From Gyromitra esculenta (Eukaryota > Ascomycota > Pezizomycetes > Pezizales > Discinaceae), in contig JBCAML010000003.1 in NCBI GenBank assembly GCA_038503075.1, positions 868,001 through 932,000 of the forward strand: DNA of 64,000 bases, written 5' to 3'. Shown here one piece after another: positions 19,501 to 27,986 of this stretch (position 1 is its first letter; every line of letters begins with the position of its first letter). The translations under genes and the position numbers were made by a program. A model generated the notes under the pieces. That model searched no databases, was not told where the DNA came from, and saw nothing but the letters and a program-made list of their open reading frames with translations.

Positions 19501-20203
19501 CCGGTATCCTTGCTTTCCATTCTTCCTTACTGGTCTTTTCCTCTAGGATTTTATTAATCTCGTAGAGGGACATGGCATAGGCTTGGGAAGAGTGTTTTCG
19601 GGTAAGAGTCCTGAAACTGGCAGCACCAATGAATGATATGTTTAATCTGGGAGGAGCGGGGATCGAGGGTGTTGATACAGGGGGTAGGCGAGGGGCACAG
19701 CGGGTGGTGCAGAGTTTAGAATTAAACTCAATGCGTTTATCGGCAAAGTGAAGGTGAACATCATGGTGATTCATCCAAGGAATTCCTAGCACTAGGGGAT
19801 AGTGTCCCAATTGGGTCACAAAGCAGGGGGCTTGTTCTTGGTGCTGTTGGATGGACAAGTTAATATTGGCGAGGTGAGTAATGTCTCCCGAGGCAACTGG
19901 ACGGCCATCGATTACTTCAAGTTGTCTGGGTATTTTTAACGGCGAGAGTGGAAGAGAGTGGTGACTCGCGAAATTCTTATCGATGAATGCAAATCCAGAG
20001 GCTCCAGTGTCTAGTAAAGCGTGTGTTTTGATGATTTTATTATTATGGGAAATGTTGCACGAAACTACAAAATGTTCCCCATCTAACTGATCCTCCACGC
20101 TTAAACTAGAAACTGAAAACCCGGAAATTGAAAATGCAGACAAAGGAGAAGAGGACGGAACCAAGGCAGGGTCACTGGTCAGCCTTGGTTGAACTAGTTT
20201 AAA
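16493..20203 (-). CDS. pol: G2 Pol polyprotein with chromodomain
   Basis: About 1236 codons, made by -1 frameshifting from gag. Order: aspartic protease (LLDTGASGFAF), RT ([31 protein letters not shown]), RNase H ([16 protein letters not shown]), integrase with HHCC zinc region ([12 protein letters not shown]...CHTCQ) and D,D,E core (MDFVTGLP, TSDRGTQF, HPETDGQTERLN), a GPY/F module, and a C-terminal chromodomain (EEYFIEKILEQ...YLVEWTGYAHPTWEPAED). These domains copy element RNA into cDNA and insert it; the chromodomain is known in this class to steer integration to modified chromatin. All catalytic residues I can identify are present. The final residues and the stop are encoded inside the 3' LTR. 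Confidence 0.95.
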   Translation of the reverse strand, partial: FKLVQPRLTSDPALVPSSSPLSAFSISGFSVSSLSVEDQLDGEHFVVSCNISHNNKIIKTHALLDTGASGFAFIDKNFASHHSLPLSPLKIPRQLEVIDGRPVASGDITHLANINLSIQQHQEQAPCFVTQLGHYPLVLGIPWMNHHDVHLHFADKRIEFNSKLCTTRCAPRLPPVSTPSIPAPPRLNISFIGAASFRTLTRKHSSQAYAMSLYEINKILEEKTSKEEWKARIPAEYHEFLDMFDKSKAQGLPPRRSYDHKIQLMEGKDAPFGPLYGMSREELIVLKKYIEDNLEKGFIRASSSPAGSPVLFVKKADGSLRLCVDYRGLNAITVKDRYTSPLIRETVDRLAKAQWYTKLDLRDGYHQVRIAEGDEWKTAFRTRYGLYEYQVMPFGLTNAPGTFQRFVNDCLTEYLDIFCTAYLDDILIYSDTFTEHQIHVRKVLQTLKNNDILLKPEKCEFEVQTTKYLGLILTPDGIKMDEEKLKAVREWGTPRSIKDVQAFLGFANFYRRFILGFSKLASPLTALTKKGIIFEWTVEADIAFENLKHAFTTAPILIHFDPDKKIIVETDASDFVSGGVLSQYDDNGVLHPVAFFSKKHSPAECNYEIYDKELLAIIRVFEEWRPELEGSKHPIDVISDHKNLEYFMSTKQLNRRQARWAEYLSRFDFVITYRPGTQGGKPDALTRRSGDLPKEGDERLAHQSQVVLKKENIDPKISLLSASLSNEAAELDAPLFKLFQEGYITDKFPERILTALKNKEQQSKEITLSECSNENNLLRYRDCLYVPNLDSLRLELIRRHHDTPAAGHPGRDKTFELLARNFYWPKMRESVSRYVRNCHTCQRAKPNTQRTQGVLRPLPIPNRPWQEISMDFVTGLPESNGYDAIMVIVDRLSKMRHLIPCNTTVNSRDVADLYLQHIWKLHGLPTHVTSDRGTQFTAHFWKDLCERLGIQARMSTAFHPETDGQTERLNAVMEQYLRSYVSYQQDDWSKWLPMAEFSANNQESASTKVSPFFANYGYHPRFDTTFFPVRNTSQSLDAASFSQTMQELYDYLRTQIRTAQDIQEVATNKHRTPAPNYQVGDQVFVSMKNVRTVRKARKLDWKWMGPYSVKKIVSPFAYEIDLPVSVKYHPVFHVSLLKPAANDSLPGQVILPPSPVIVNEQEEYFIEKILEQRTYRGRLQYLVEWTGYAHPTWEPAEDLQETSALEIFLNQMTVTAPSIRRSSRLRGGATFTDEVR
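20165..20203 (-). promoter_or_regulatory. Programmed -1 frameshift signal, G2
   Basis: Minus strand TTTAAAC (20197-20203) in gag phase, then TAG, then a hairpin with arms AACCAAGG and CCTTGGTT. The pol frame stays open upstream through the gag overlap, as a -1 shift needs. Confidence 0.88.
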
Positions 20204-21531
20204 GCCTCGCTTGAGGCGCTGGCGGATTCTAAAGCAAAAAACTGAGGGGGGAGAGGCGGTGGTGGTAGAGAGGAGGCCGGCGGTGTGCGGTTGGCGGGTG
20301 GTGCGGTGAGAGCCCCTCTCATCGTGGGTTTCTTTGGGGCGGAGGGACAGTTGGCATAGGAGTGGTCGGGGGCGGCGCAGAACATACACTTCCCTGTGGA
20401 GCGGCGCCATTGTTTCTCTTCTTCCGATAGTTTCCTTCTGCCGTTGACCATGGTGTATCTTTGGTCCTGGGGGGGGCGAGAAAGGTTGCTAGTACGTCCG
20501 AAAGAGAGATCCATAGGAGCAAGGCCTCCTGGTACAAATGATGACGCGGGGACGAAGGGAGTCATTGCATTGGCTGGGGCACTGAACTGTCCCATATTCT
20601 CGCGGGTATTCCCTCGCTTTTCAGCCTTACGGGCTCGGATACGATTGTCCATTCTGGTGAGGACCAGGATCATATCGTTGAGAGTAGCGGGCATAGCGGC
20701 AGCGAAGACCATAGCTTCCTTTAGTTCTTCCGACATACCATGCTCAAGGGCATCCATCTTCGAATTTTCATCGAAGTTTAGCTGTCCCATGATGCGTTGA
20801 AAATCCGCTAGGTAGGCGGAAAAGTCGCGTTTGCCTTGACGAAGTTGGTGCAGTTCTCGGCGTGCGGTACCGGTGGGGTTGGGGTCCCCGAAGGCAGTCT
20901 CTAAGGCGGCGATGAGGGCGGCGGCGTTGGTCCAGGTTGTGAGGCCAGAAGGAAGGACTGTGTGTCGAACTTGTTCCAGGGCTGCTCCCTCCAAGCGGTT
21001 GATCGTATAGAGAATCATGGTATTTTCGTCAGCGAATCGATCCCTGTTAACCGCTAGTTTTGACCGGAGTTGGAGGATGAAGCCAGGGAGTTTCGCCCTG
21101 GATCCATCAAATTTCTCCGGGTCCGGCATACGTTCAGAGCGATGGGTAATAACTGCTGGCGGTGGGGGAGTGGCCGTGAGGTTTGGTGGAGCCGGGGGGA
21201 GGGAAAGGTTTGCACGAGCTTCATTCCGTTCTCGGCGTAATCGGTCGATGAGGGTCGAGGCATCGCTGACCCGTTGGTCTTGTTGTTGGGCGTGGTGGTT
21301 GGCGTTGTTCGCTTGAATCTGGGCGGTGTTGAGCTTTATCTCTAGCTCCTGCGTTCCTTCTTGTAGGACGTCAATCTGATCCTCGAGAGCCTGGTTGAGT
21401 TCCCGGAGTCGGTTAAACAACTCGACGGGGTCGTCTCTATAGGCCTGGGCAAAGGCTTCCTTTGTGGGGAAGCGGGGTGTGGCGACGGCGGCTCCTTCGG
21501 ATGAAGGGACGACGGGGGCGGGGGAACTCAT
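20194..21531 (-). CDS. gag: G2 Gag
   Basis: A 445-aa Gag beginning MSSPAPVVPSSEG. It has the N-terminal coiled coil, the gag core (DPEKFDGSRAKLPGFILQLR) and a zinc knuckle CMFCAAPDHSYANC near the C-terminus. No stop or frameshift interrupts it. The frame ends with TTA AAC TAG, the slippery site for Pol. Confidence 0.95.
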   Translation of the reverse strand: MSSPAPVVPSSEGAAVATPRFPTKEAFAQAYRDDPVELFNRLRELNQALEDQIDVLQEGTQELEIKLNTAQIQANNANHHAQQQDQRVSDASTLIDRLRRERNEARANLSLPPAPPNLTATPPPPAVITHRSERMPDPEKFDGSRAKLPGFILQLRSKLAVNRDRFADENTMILYTINRLEGAALEQVRHTVLPSGLTTWTNAAALIAALETAFGDPNPTGTARRELHQLRQGKRDFSAYLADFQRIMGQLNFDENSKMDALEHGMSEELKEAMVFAAAMPATLNDMILVLTRMDNRIRARKAEKRGNTRENMGQFSAPANAMTPFVPASSFVPGGLAPMDLSFGRTSNLSRPPQDQRYTMVNGRRKLSEEEKQWRRSTGKCMFCAAPDHSYANCPSAPKKPTMRGALTAPPANRTPPASSLPPPPLPPQFFALESASASSEALN

Positions 21532-21563
21532 TGTTGCTTCAGTGTAGGAGGTGTAGATAGAGC

Positions 21564-21572
21564 AAGCAACGT
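21564..21572 (-). promoter_or_regulatory. Self-primer binding site of G2
   Basis: Minus strand ACGTTGCTT, 2 nt after the 5' LTR, complementary to AAGCAACGT in the LTR (21802-21810). Confidence 0.7.
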
Positions 21573-21574
21573 AA

Positions 21575-21990
21575 TCTCACGGTTCAGTTCCAGTCTAAGC
21601 CCTTCTGTATCCCAGAAGGTGAGCAGAGCTACTTAAACGAGAACTGTTGCGATAAGAGCGACGAAGTTGTCTACAAGTCCTACGTGGGTCTAACTCCAGG
21701 CGAGTTAAGTGTGAGAGTGTTTTCACAGCGACAGCGACCGCAAGGATTCTGAAGGAGAATCGAGATGGTATTGACACAAATACAGGAGAAGTAAACTGAG
21801 AACGTTGCTTAAGGAAAAGAGAAGAAAACCATAACATCCGTCCAAGATCCATCCCTTATATACCCCGCAATCCCTCTCATGACTCATAACCGAAACGTAG
21901 CCGAACGACAAAGACATTATAACGAAACCATCATCCGTTGCAACCATTACTCCCCGAACCCTAACCCATCATCTTACTTCATCCGTGAAA
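21575..21990 (-). repeat. G2 5' LTR
   Basis: 416 bp, about three transitions away from the 3' LTR. The sequence complementary to the primer site is at 21802-21810. The RNA fold at 21586-21645 has a variant arm CCTTCTG-GGATA-CAGAAGG and an outer stem AGTTC/GAACT. Confidence 0.92.
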
Positions 21991-22428
21991 TTATCTTTGT
22001 CAGTCTGTAACTCCGCCAGTTTTGGTCTGATTCGCAATCTGTTTGAACCACAGCGAAGCCAGACACTTCCCCTACATACCCTCCAGGTCCCATTCCGCCG
22101 GACGGTTTTGCTTGACGGTCTAGGGGTTACTTTTGCCCTCCGGGACAGGTCTTTTCTGGTGCTGTCCCCCCTTCTCCAAATACTATACCTACTGGAAGGA
22201 TTTGAGGCAGGGTAACAGGCTCCAGTCCTGATCCAGAAGGTGCTAAAGTAGGGTAACTCCAAAGATAGGGTAACTCTAGGGCCAGGAACTCCTTCAAAAG
22301 GTACAGGTATAACACTGAAGGGAATGTGTCTATGAGCATCTCCCAGCAAGCGATAAGTATAGCTTCAAAATAGTAATAAGAAATAAATAAAGTTATAATA
22401 AATCTAGCAAAGAACCTTGTTAATCTAA

Positions 22429-22836
22429 TTTCATGGATTAAAAGATTGGGTATAGGGTTAGGTTTCGGTTAATGGTTGGGATGGATTTTGGGTCGTTGTA
22501 TCAATGTTATTGTATTTCAGTTGTTATCGGTTACTGGGTTTTGTTGGGAAAAGCGGGGTATTTAAATGATGGGTTTTGCTCGTTGTTTGTCTTTTTCTTC
22601 TTCTTTCTTTAAGCAATGTTCTTGTTTACTTCTACTTGTATTACTTTAATACTATCTCGGTTCTATCCCAGAACCTTCGCTGTCGCTGTGAACATTGTCG
22701 ATACTTCGCCTTGAAGTACACCCACCGTAGAACTTGTAGACACTTTGCACTCCTTGAACGTGTTAGTATCTCGCTTAAGTAGCACTGCTTACCTTCAGAA
22801 ATACTGAAGGGCTTGACGAGAAACTGAACTGTGAGA
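22429..22836 (+). mobile_element. Solo LTR, family A
   Basis: 408 bp, TTTCATGG...TGTGAGA, between TCTAA (22424-22428) and TCCAA (22837-22841), a duplication with one transition. Confidence 0.85.
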
Positions 22837-23118
22837 TCCAATTTCCGGGAAGTTTGTATACCATCCCTTCATAATTTACCCTCGTTTTTTGATACCGGTT
22901 TAATTTCCATGGCAGAGATTTTCTTGGGATAGATAGAGATTTTCTTGATGTGATTTCTTAGCCTTAGTATACTTCAACCATGCCCTTTAACTTAGGGAGA
23001 GTTGGTTGATTTTTTATGGTAAGACAGTGGTTTTACCTTGGATGGGGGGTGTCTTTGGTGGTTGAGGGTATCCGAAAGTACTGCAGGAAAAGCGTGGGCA
23101 TGGGAAAGGTTTTCTCCA
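22837..23118. other. Host DNA between repeats, no gene seen
   Basis: AT-rich sequence without a usable ORF. It leads into the left arm of the foldback sequence in which G3 sits. Confidence 0.4.
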
Positions 23119-23182
23119 CCAGAATTAATGTGAGTCACGTGACGGATTTGACCAATCAAATACGAATCCCCCGCTCATTGGT
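23119..23182 (+). repeat. Left part of a foldback sequence split by G3
   Basis: The arm CCAGAATTAATGTGAGTCAC (23119-23138) and one more base pair perfectly with the inverted copy at 45382-45402. Without G3 the two arms would enclose about 48 bp. It ends with the target duplication TTGGT (23178-23182). Probably a small MITE or a hairpin; no terminal duplication is evident. Confidence 0.6.
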
Positions 23183-23497
23183 TTCCACGGATTAAGATTT
23201 AGGTATAGGGTCAGGTTTTGGTTTAATGGTTGTGATGGGTTTCGGGTGTTAGTACAATATTTTTGTGTGTCTCGGTTGTTGTTGGGTATTAGTTTTGGCT
23301 TGGAAATGCGGGGTATTTAAGCGATGGATTTCGGTCATTTTGTGTCTTCTTCTCTTTCTTTCCTTAAGCAACGTTCTCGTTTACCTTCTTCTGTCTTTAT
23401 TATAAACACTATCTTGATTCTATCTTAGAATCCTCGCTGTTGCTGTTCGCTTCACTGCACTTATCTCGCCTTGAGATAAAAACCCATCGTAGAACCT

Positions 23498-23907
23498 TCT
23501 CAAAGGGTGAGGTTTTGTCTTCAAGCTCTCAGGTATCCCTCGAGATGAGCAGTGCTACTTGAAGAGAAAACTAAGCGACGAGAGTATTCACGAGATTCCA
23601 CAGGCTCTACGAAGTGTTCAAGTATAGAGGACTTGAGGACGGCGACAGCGTAAGGTTATAAGGTATAACCGAGGGTTGTATTGCAAAATACAAGAGTGTA
23701 CAATAGAAGACGTTGCTTAAAGAAAGAAGAAGGAAAAGTACAACAAGAGGGGAAATCCCTTCGCTTATATACCACATTCCAACTCGTTCGATGACAAAGA
23801 CTTGACTCACTGCAACGGAAACCTAAAGAAACATAAGAGACAACAACGTAACACAACAACCTTGTACCCCTGTACCTAAAAAACCAACGAAAACAGTTAT
23901 CCATGAA
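23498..23907 (-). mobile_element. Solo LTR, family B, in G3 5' LTR
   Basis: 410 bp in minus orientation between AACCT (23493-23497 and 23908-23912). Confidence 0.9.
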
Positions 23908-23995
23908 AAACCTGTAAAAACACTGCACTCTTTGAACGCATTAATACCTTGTCTAAGTAACACTACTTACCTTCAAAAATACTGAAGGGCTTAAC

Positions 23996-24406
23996 TTTCA
24001 TAGATGGTTGTTTCGTTGATGGGTCAGGTGCATGGGTATATGGTCGTTGTGTTTTAATGTTTGTTCTTTGTGTTCTTATGGGTTTTCTATTTACAATGAG
24101 TCATGTCTTTGTCATCGAAAGAGCTGGATTGTGGTATATAAGTGAAGGGCTTTCCCCTCTTGTTGTACTTTTTCTTCTTCTTTCCCTAAGCAACGTCTTC
24201 TATCGTACACTCTTGTATTTACAATACATACCTCGGTTATACCTCATAACCTTACGCTGTCGCCGTCCTCAAGTCCTCTATACTTGAACACTCCGTAGAG
24301 CCTGTGGAACCTCGTAATCACTCTCGTCACTTAGTTTTCCCTTCAAGTAGCACTGCTTATCTCGGGGGATACTTGAGAGCTTGAAGATAAACCTCGCCCC
24401 TTGAGA
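23996..24406 (+). mobile_element. Solo LTR, family B, in G3 5' LTR
   Basis: 411 bp between TTAAC (23991-23995) and TTAAT (24407-24411), one transition apart. Confidence 0.88.
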
Positions 24407-24432
24407 TTAATGAGGAACTCAACCGTGAGATT

Positions 24433-24441
24433 ACGTTGCTT
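24433..24441 (+). promoter_or_regulatory. Self-primer binding site of G3
   Basis: ACGTTGCTT, 2 nt after the 5' LTR, complementary to AAGCAACGT at 23366-23374. Confidence 0.68.
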
Positions 24442-24474
24442 CCTCCTCTACACCTTCTACGTCGACGCCCCTTC

Positions 24475-24630
24475 ATGGAACTTATTGCTTGGATTCATCA
24501 ATCCATCTTGCAAATTTTCCCCTGCCTGACGCCGAGAAGACCCCAGACCATCACTGAAGTCACTCCAGAGTGGCTCGACCATCACTACCTACGCACCAAT
24601 TCTTTCCCGTGTGATTCACCGAGATCATGA
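24475..24630 (+). CDS. Small leader ORF upstream of G3 gag
   Basis: A 51-aa ORF starting MELIAWIHQSILQ and ending CDSPRS. Its TGA overlaps the gag ATG in ATGA. A counterpart at 31959-32114 in G5 has the same length and no indel. By hand count 11 codons differ silently and 10 by replacement, most of them mild (I/V, F/L, H/Q, R/Q), which suggests selection on the protein. No known domain is recognised. The overlap suggests reinitiation at gag. G1, G2 and G4 lack it. Confidence 0.55.
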   Translation: MELIAWIHQSILQIFPCLTPRRPQTITEVTPEWLDHHYLRTNSFPCDSPRS

Positions 24631-25948
24631 GCTCACCTGCTCCCACTGGCCCTTCTACTGAAGGAGCTGCAGTCGCTGCTCAAAGATTTCCCACGAGAGA
24701 AGCTTTCGCCCAGGGCATGAGAGAAGACCCCGTCGAGCTATACAACCAGCTCCAGGAACTAAATCAGGCACTGGAAGATCAAATCGACGCTCTCCAGGAA
24801 ATAGAGAAGGATGCTGAAGTCAAACTCAGCACAGCAGAGATACAGATGGAAAATGCCCTCCGCCACGCTGCCACACAGGATCAACGGGTCACCGAAGCCG
24901 TTAACCTAATTGCCCGACTTCGACAAGAACGGAATGAAGCTTGATCCGCCACCCAAGTGCCCCCCGCTCCACCCAACCTTACAGCTACCCCCCCCCACCG
25001 TCACACACCCATCGATCAGAACGCATGCCGGACCCAGAAAAGTTCGACGGATCTCGAGCAAAACTCCCCGGCTTCATACTCCAACTACGCTCCAAGTTAA
25101 CCGTCAACCGAAACCGCTTTGCCAACGAGACCACAATGATACTTTATACTATCAATCGACTGGAAGGAGCAGCCCTGGAACAGGTCTGCCACACAGTTCT
25201 CCCCTCAGGCCTCACCACTTGGAACAGCGTGGAACAACTTATCACCGCCTTGGAAACTGCCTTCGGAGACCCAGACCCAACTGGCACTGCTCGACGAGAA
25301 CTCCACCAACTCCGTCAAGGAAAGCGTGATTTCTCGGCCTATCTAGCTGACTTCCAAAGGATCATGGGCCAGTTAAATTTCGACGAGAATTCAAAAATGG
25401 ACACATTGGAACACGGCATGTCGGAGGAGTTAAAAGAAGCTATGGTGTTTGCACCAATCGCCTCCGCTAACCTCCCGGAGATGATTCTCACCCTTACTCG
25501 ACTGGATAACCGTATCCGAGCCCGCAAAGCAGAGAAACGGGGAAACGCTTGAGACAACATGGGTCAATTCAGTGCTCCCGCCGCCTTCACCCCTGCTTCC
25601 TCCTTTACCCCAGGAGGACTAGCCCCCATGGACCTGTCTTTCGGACGCACCAGTAATCTTTCTCGCCCTCCTCAAGACCAACGATATACAATGGTTAACG
25701 GACGGAGAAAGTTCTCGGAAGAAGAAAAGCAGTGGCGCCGCTCCACTGGAAAGTGCATGTTTTGCGCCGCCCCCGACCACTCATACGCCAACTGCCCCTC
25801 CGCTCCCAAGAAACCCACGATGAGGGGAGCCCTTACTGCACCACCAGCCACCCGCACACCTGCCGCCTCCTCTCTCCCACCGCCACCTCTTCCTCCCCAG
25901 TTTTTTGCGTTAGAATCAGCAGTCTCCTCTAATGAGTCTTTAAACTAG
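24627..25948 (+). pseudogene. gag: G3 Gag, broken
   Basis: Starts MSSPAPTGPSTEG and keeps the gag core and the zinc knuckle CMFCAAPDHSYANC. Stops at 24942-24944 and 25550-25552 are TGA where other copies have CGA, and one base is missing in a C run near 24995, which shifts the frame. The end TTA AAC TAG and the following hairpin are intact (TTTAAAC 25939-25945). Confidence 0.9.
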
Positions 25949-26675
25949 TCAAACCAAGGCTGACCAGTGACCCCGCCTTGGTTCCCATTTCTTTACCTTT
26001 GTTGGCTTTTTCCATTTCAGCGTTTTCGGTGTCGGATATGTGTGTAGAGGACCAATTGGATGGGGAACATTTCGTTATTTCATGTAACATTTCCCATAAC
26101 AATAAAATTATTAAAACTCACGCACTATTGGACACTGGAGCCTCAGGATTCGCCTTCATTGATAAAGACTTTGCGAGTCACCACTCCTTACCTCTACTCC
26201 CTCTAAAAAATCCTCGACAACTGGAAGTAATTGATGGTCGCCCAGTTTCGTCAGGGGACATTACTCATATTGCTAATATTAATCTCTTCATTCAACAACA
26301 CCAGGAACAAGCCCCCTGCTTTGTCACCCAACTAGGACATTATCCCCTCGTTCTAGGAATCCCATGGATGAACTACCATGATGTTCAACTCCGTTTCGCC
26401 CAAAAACGCATTGAGTTTAATTCTAAACTCTGCACCACCCACTGCGCTCCCCGTTCCACCACTGTCTCCGTCCCCTCGATTGCAGCTCCCCCTAAACTAA
26501 ATCTATCTTTTATCGGTGCCGCTAGTTTCAGGACCCTCACCCGAAAACGTACCTCCCAGGCCTACGCCATGTCGCTATATGAGATTAACAAGACCATTGA
26601 CGACAAGACAACCAAAGAGGAATGGAAAACTTTAAAAAGATCGGTCTCGCCATAAGCTTTTCCTCCCATCCCGCC

Positions 26676-26676
<1 letters not shown>

Positions 26677-26737
<61 letters not shown>
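26677..26737. repeat. CT dinucleotide microsatellite
   Basis: About 30 CT units inside the G3 protease-RT linker, where the coding sequence has been lost. Its length may vary between strains. Confidence 0.95.
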
Positions 26738-26739
<2 letters not shown>

Positions 26740-27517
26740 ACAAGCGCAAAGCTCAAGGACTTCCCTCTCGCTGATCTTATGACTACCGTATACAATCATA
26801 AGGAAAACACATCCACTTTGCTTATGGAATGTCTCGGTAAGAACTCATTGTGCTCTCATTGAGGACAACCTCGAAAAAGGATTCATTCGTGCGAGTTCTT
26901 CTCCGGAAGGATCCCCCGTGCTCTTCGTCAAAAAAGCTGATGGGTCTTTACGACTGTGCGTGGACTATCATGGCCTCAATGCGATCACTGTCAAAGATCG
27001 CTATACGTCACCTCTCATCCGAGAAACACTGGACCGCTTAGCCAAGGCCCAATGGTATACCAAATTGGACCTTCGTGATGGATATCACCAGGTGCGCATT
27101 GCAGAAGGTGATGAATGGAAAACCGCCTTCCGCACTCGGTATGGACTTAACGAGTATCAAGTTATGCCATTCGGATTAACTAACGCCCCCGGAACATTTC
27201 AACGCTTTGTGAACGATTGTCTCACTGAATACCTGGATATCTTCTGCACCGTCTACCTGGATGACATTTTCATCTACAGCGACACTTTAGCTGAACATCA
27301 GATCCACGTTCGCAAAGTCCTCCAAACCCTCAAGGATAACGACATTCTGCTAAAACCGGAGAAATGCGAGTTCGAAGTTCAGACAACTAAATACCTCAGT
27401 CTCATTCTTACTCCTAATGGTATCATGATGGACGAGGAGAAACTCAAAGCCGTACGGGAGTGGGGAACGCCGAGAAGTGTGAAAGATGTCCAAGCTTTCC
27501 TAGGCTTTGCTAATTTC

Positions 27518-27928
27518 TTTCATGGATGGATGTTGTGTTGATTGATTAGGTACATGGGTACATGGTTGTTGCGTTCTATTGTTGTTCTTTGTGTTTCTAT
27601 GGGTTTCCTGTTACAATGAGTCATGTTTTTGTCATCGAAGGAGTTGGAACGTGGTATATAAGCGAAGGGATTTCCCCTCATATTGTACTTTTCCTTCTGC
27701 TTTCTTTAAGCAACGTCTTCTATTGTACACCCACCGTATTTTACGAATACAAACTAAGATTACACCTTGTAATCTTTCGCTGTCGCCGTCTTCAAGTCAT
27801 CATAACATGAACCATTAGTAGAGCCTGTAGAATCTTCGTTCACTCTCCTGTCGTTGGTTTCTCGTTCAAGTAGCACTGCTTATCTCGGGGGATACCTGAG
27901 AGCTTGACGAGAATCTCGCTCCTTGAGA
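27518..27928 (+). repeat. G4 5' LTR (family B)
   Basis: TTTCATGG...TTGAGA with a TATATAAGCG promoter, AAGCAACGT at 27718-27726 and the RNA fold at 27859-27913. Confidence 0.93.
27859..27913 (+). ncRNA. Three-armed RNA fold, family B version
   Basis: Outer stem TTCTCG/CGAGAA and TCAAG/CTTGA with a bulged T, arm AGC-ACT-GCT, arm CTCGGG-GGATA-CCTGAG. Compared with family A (CCTCG/CGAGG, TTAAG/CTTAA, CTTCAG/CTGAAG) many pairs change on both sides. Confidence 0.7.
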
Positions 27929-27930
27929 TT

Positions 27931-27939
27931 ACATTGCTT
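27931..27939 (+). promoter_or_regulatory. Self-primer binding site of G4, one mismatch
   Basis: ACATTGCTT, 2 nt after the LTR. It differs from ACGTTGCTT by a G to A change at the CpG, so the match to AAGCAACGT (27718-27726) is 8 of 9. Confidence 0.6.
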
Positions 27940-27986
27940 CCAAATCTACACCCTCTACCCCGCTCCCCCCTCAATCGAAAATCACC

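Larger units (their letters stand above)
16099..21990 (-). mobile_element. Ty3/gypsy chromovirus G2, intact ORFs
   Basis: A 5892-bp element on the minus strand between TTATC (16094-16098 and 21991-21995), inserted in repeat X. The 416-bp LTRs (16099-16514 and 21575-21990) differ at about three positions, all transitions. Gag and Pol are both uninterrupted, the frameshift signal, self-primer site and polypurine tract are present. This is the only gypsy copy in the window that looks able to code for everything it needs. Confidence 0.95.
14597..22314 (+). mobile_element. Repeat X copy 1, split into three parts
   Basis: The parts 14597-15061, 15935-16098 and 21996-22314 join, after removal of two insertions with their duplications, into exactly 948 bp, the length of X copy 2 at 36843-37790. 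Ends are TGTAAGAC...TATAACA. The interruptions are a family B LTR cluster (15062-15929) and gypsy element G2. I find no target duplication around this copy. The best reading is a solo LTR of an unidentified element. Confidence 0.75.
23183..24430 (+). repeat. G3 5' LTR (family A) with two nested LTRs
   Basis: Starts TTCCACGG (a T to C change from TTTCACGG) and ends CCGTGAGA. About 417 bp after the nested family B LTRs at 23498-23907 and 23996-24406 are removed. AAGCAACGT lies at 23366-23374. Confidence 0.88.
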
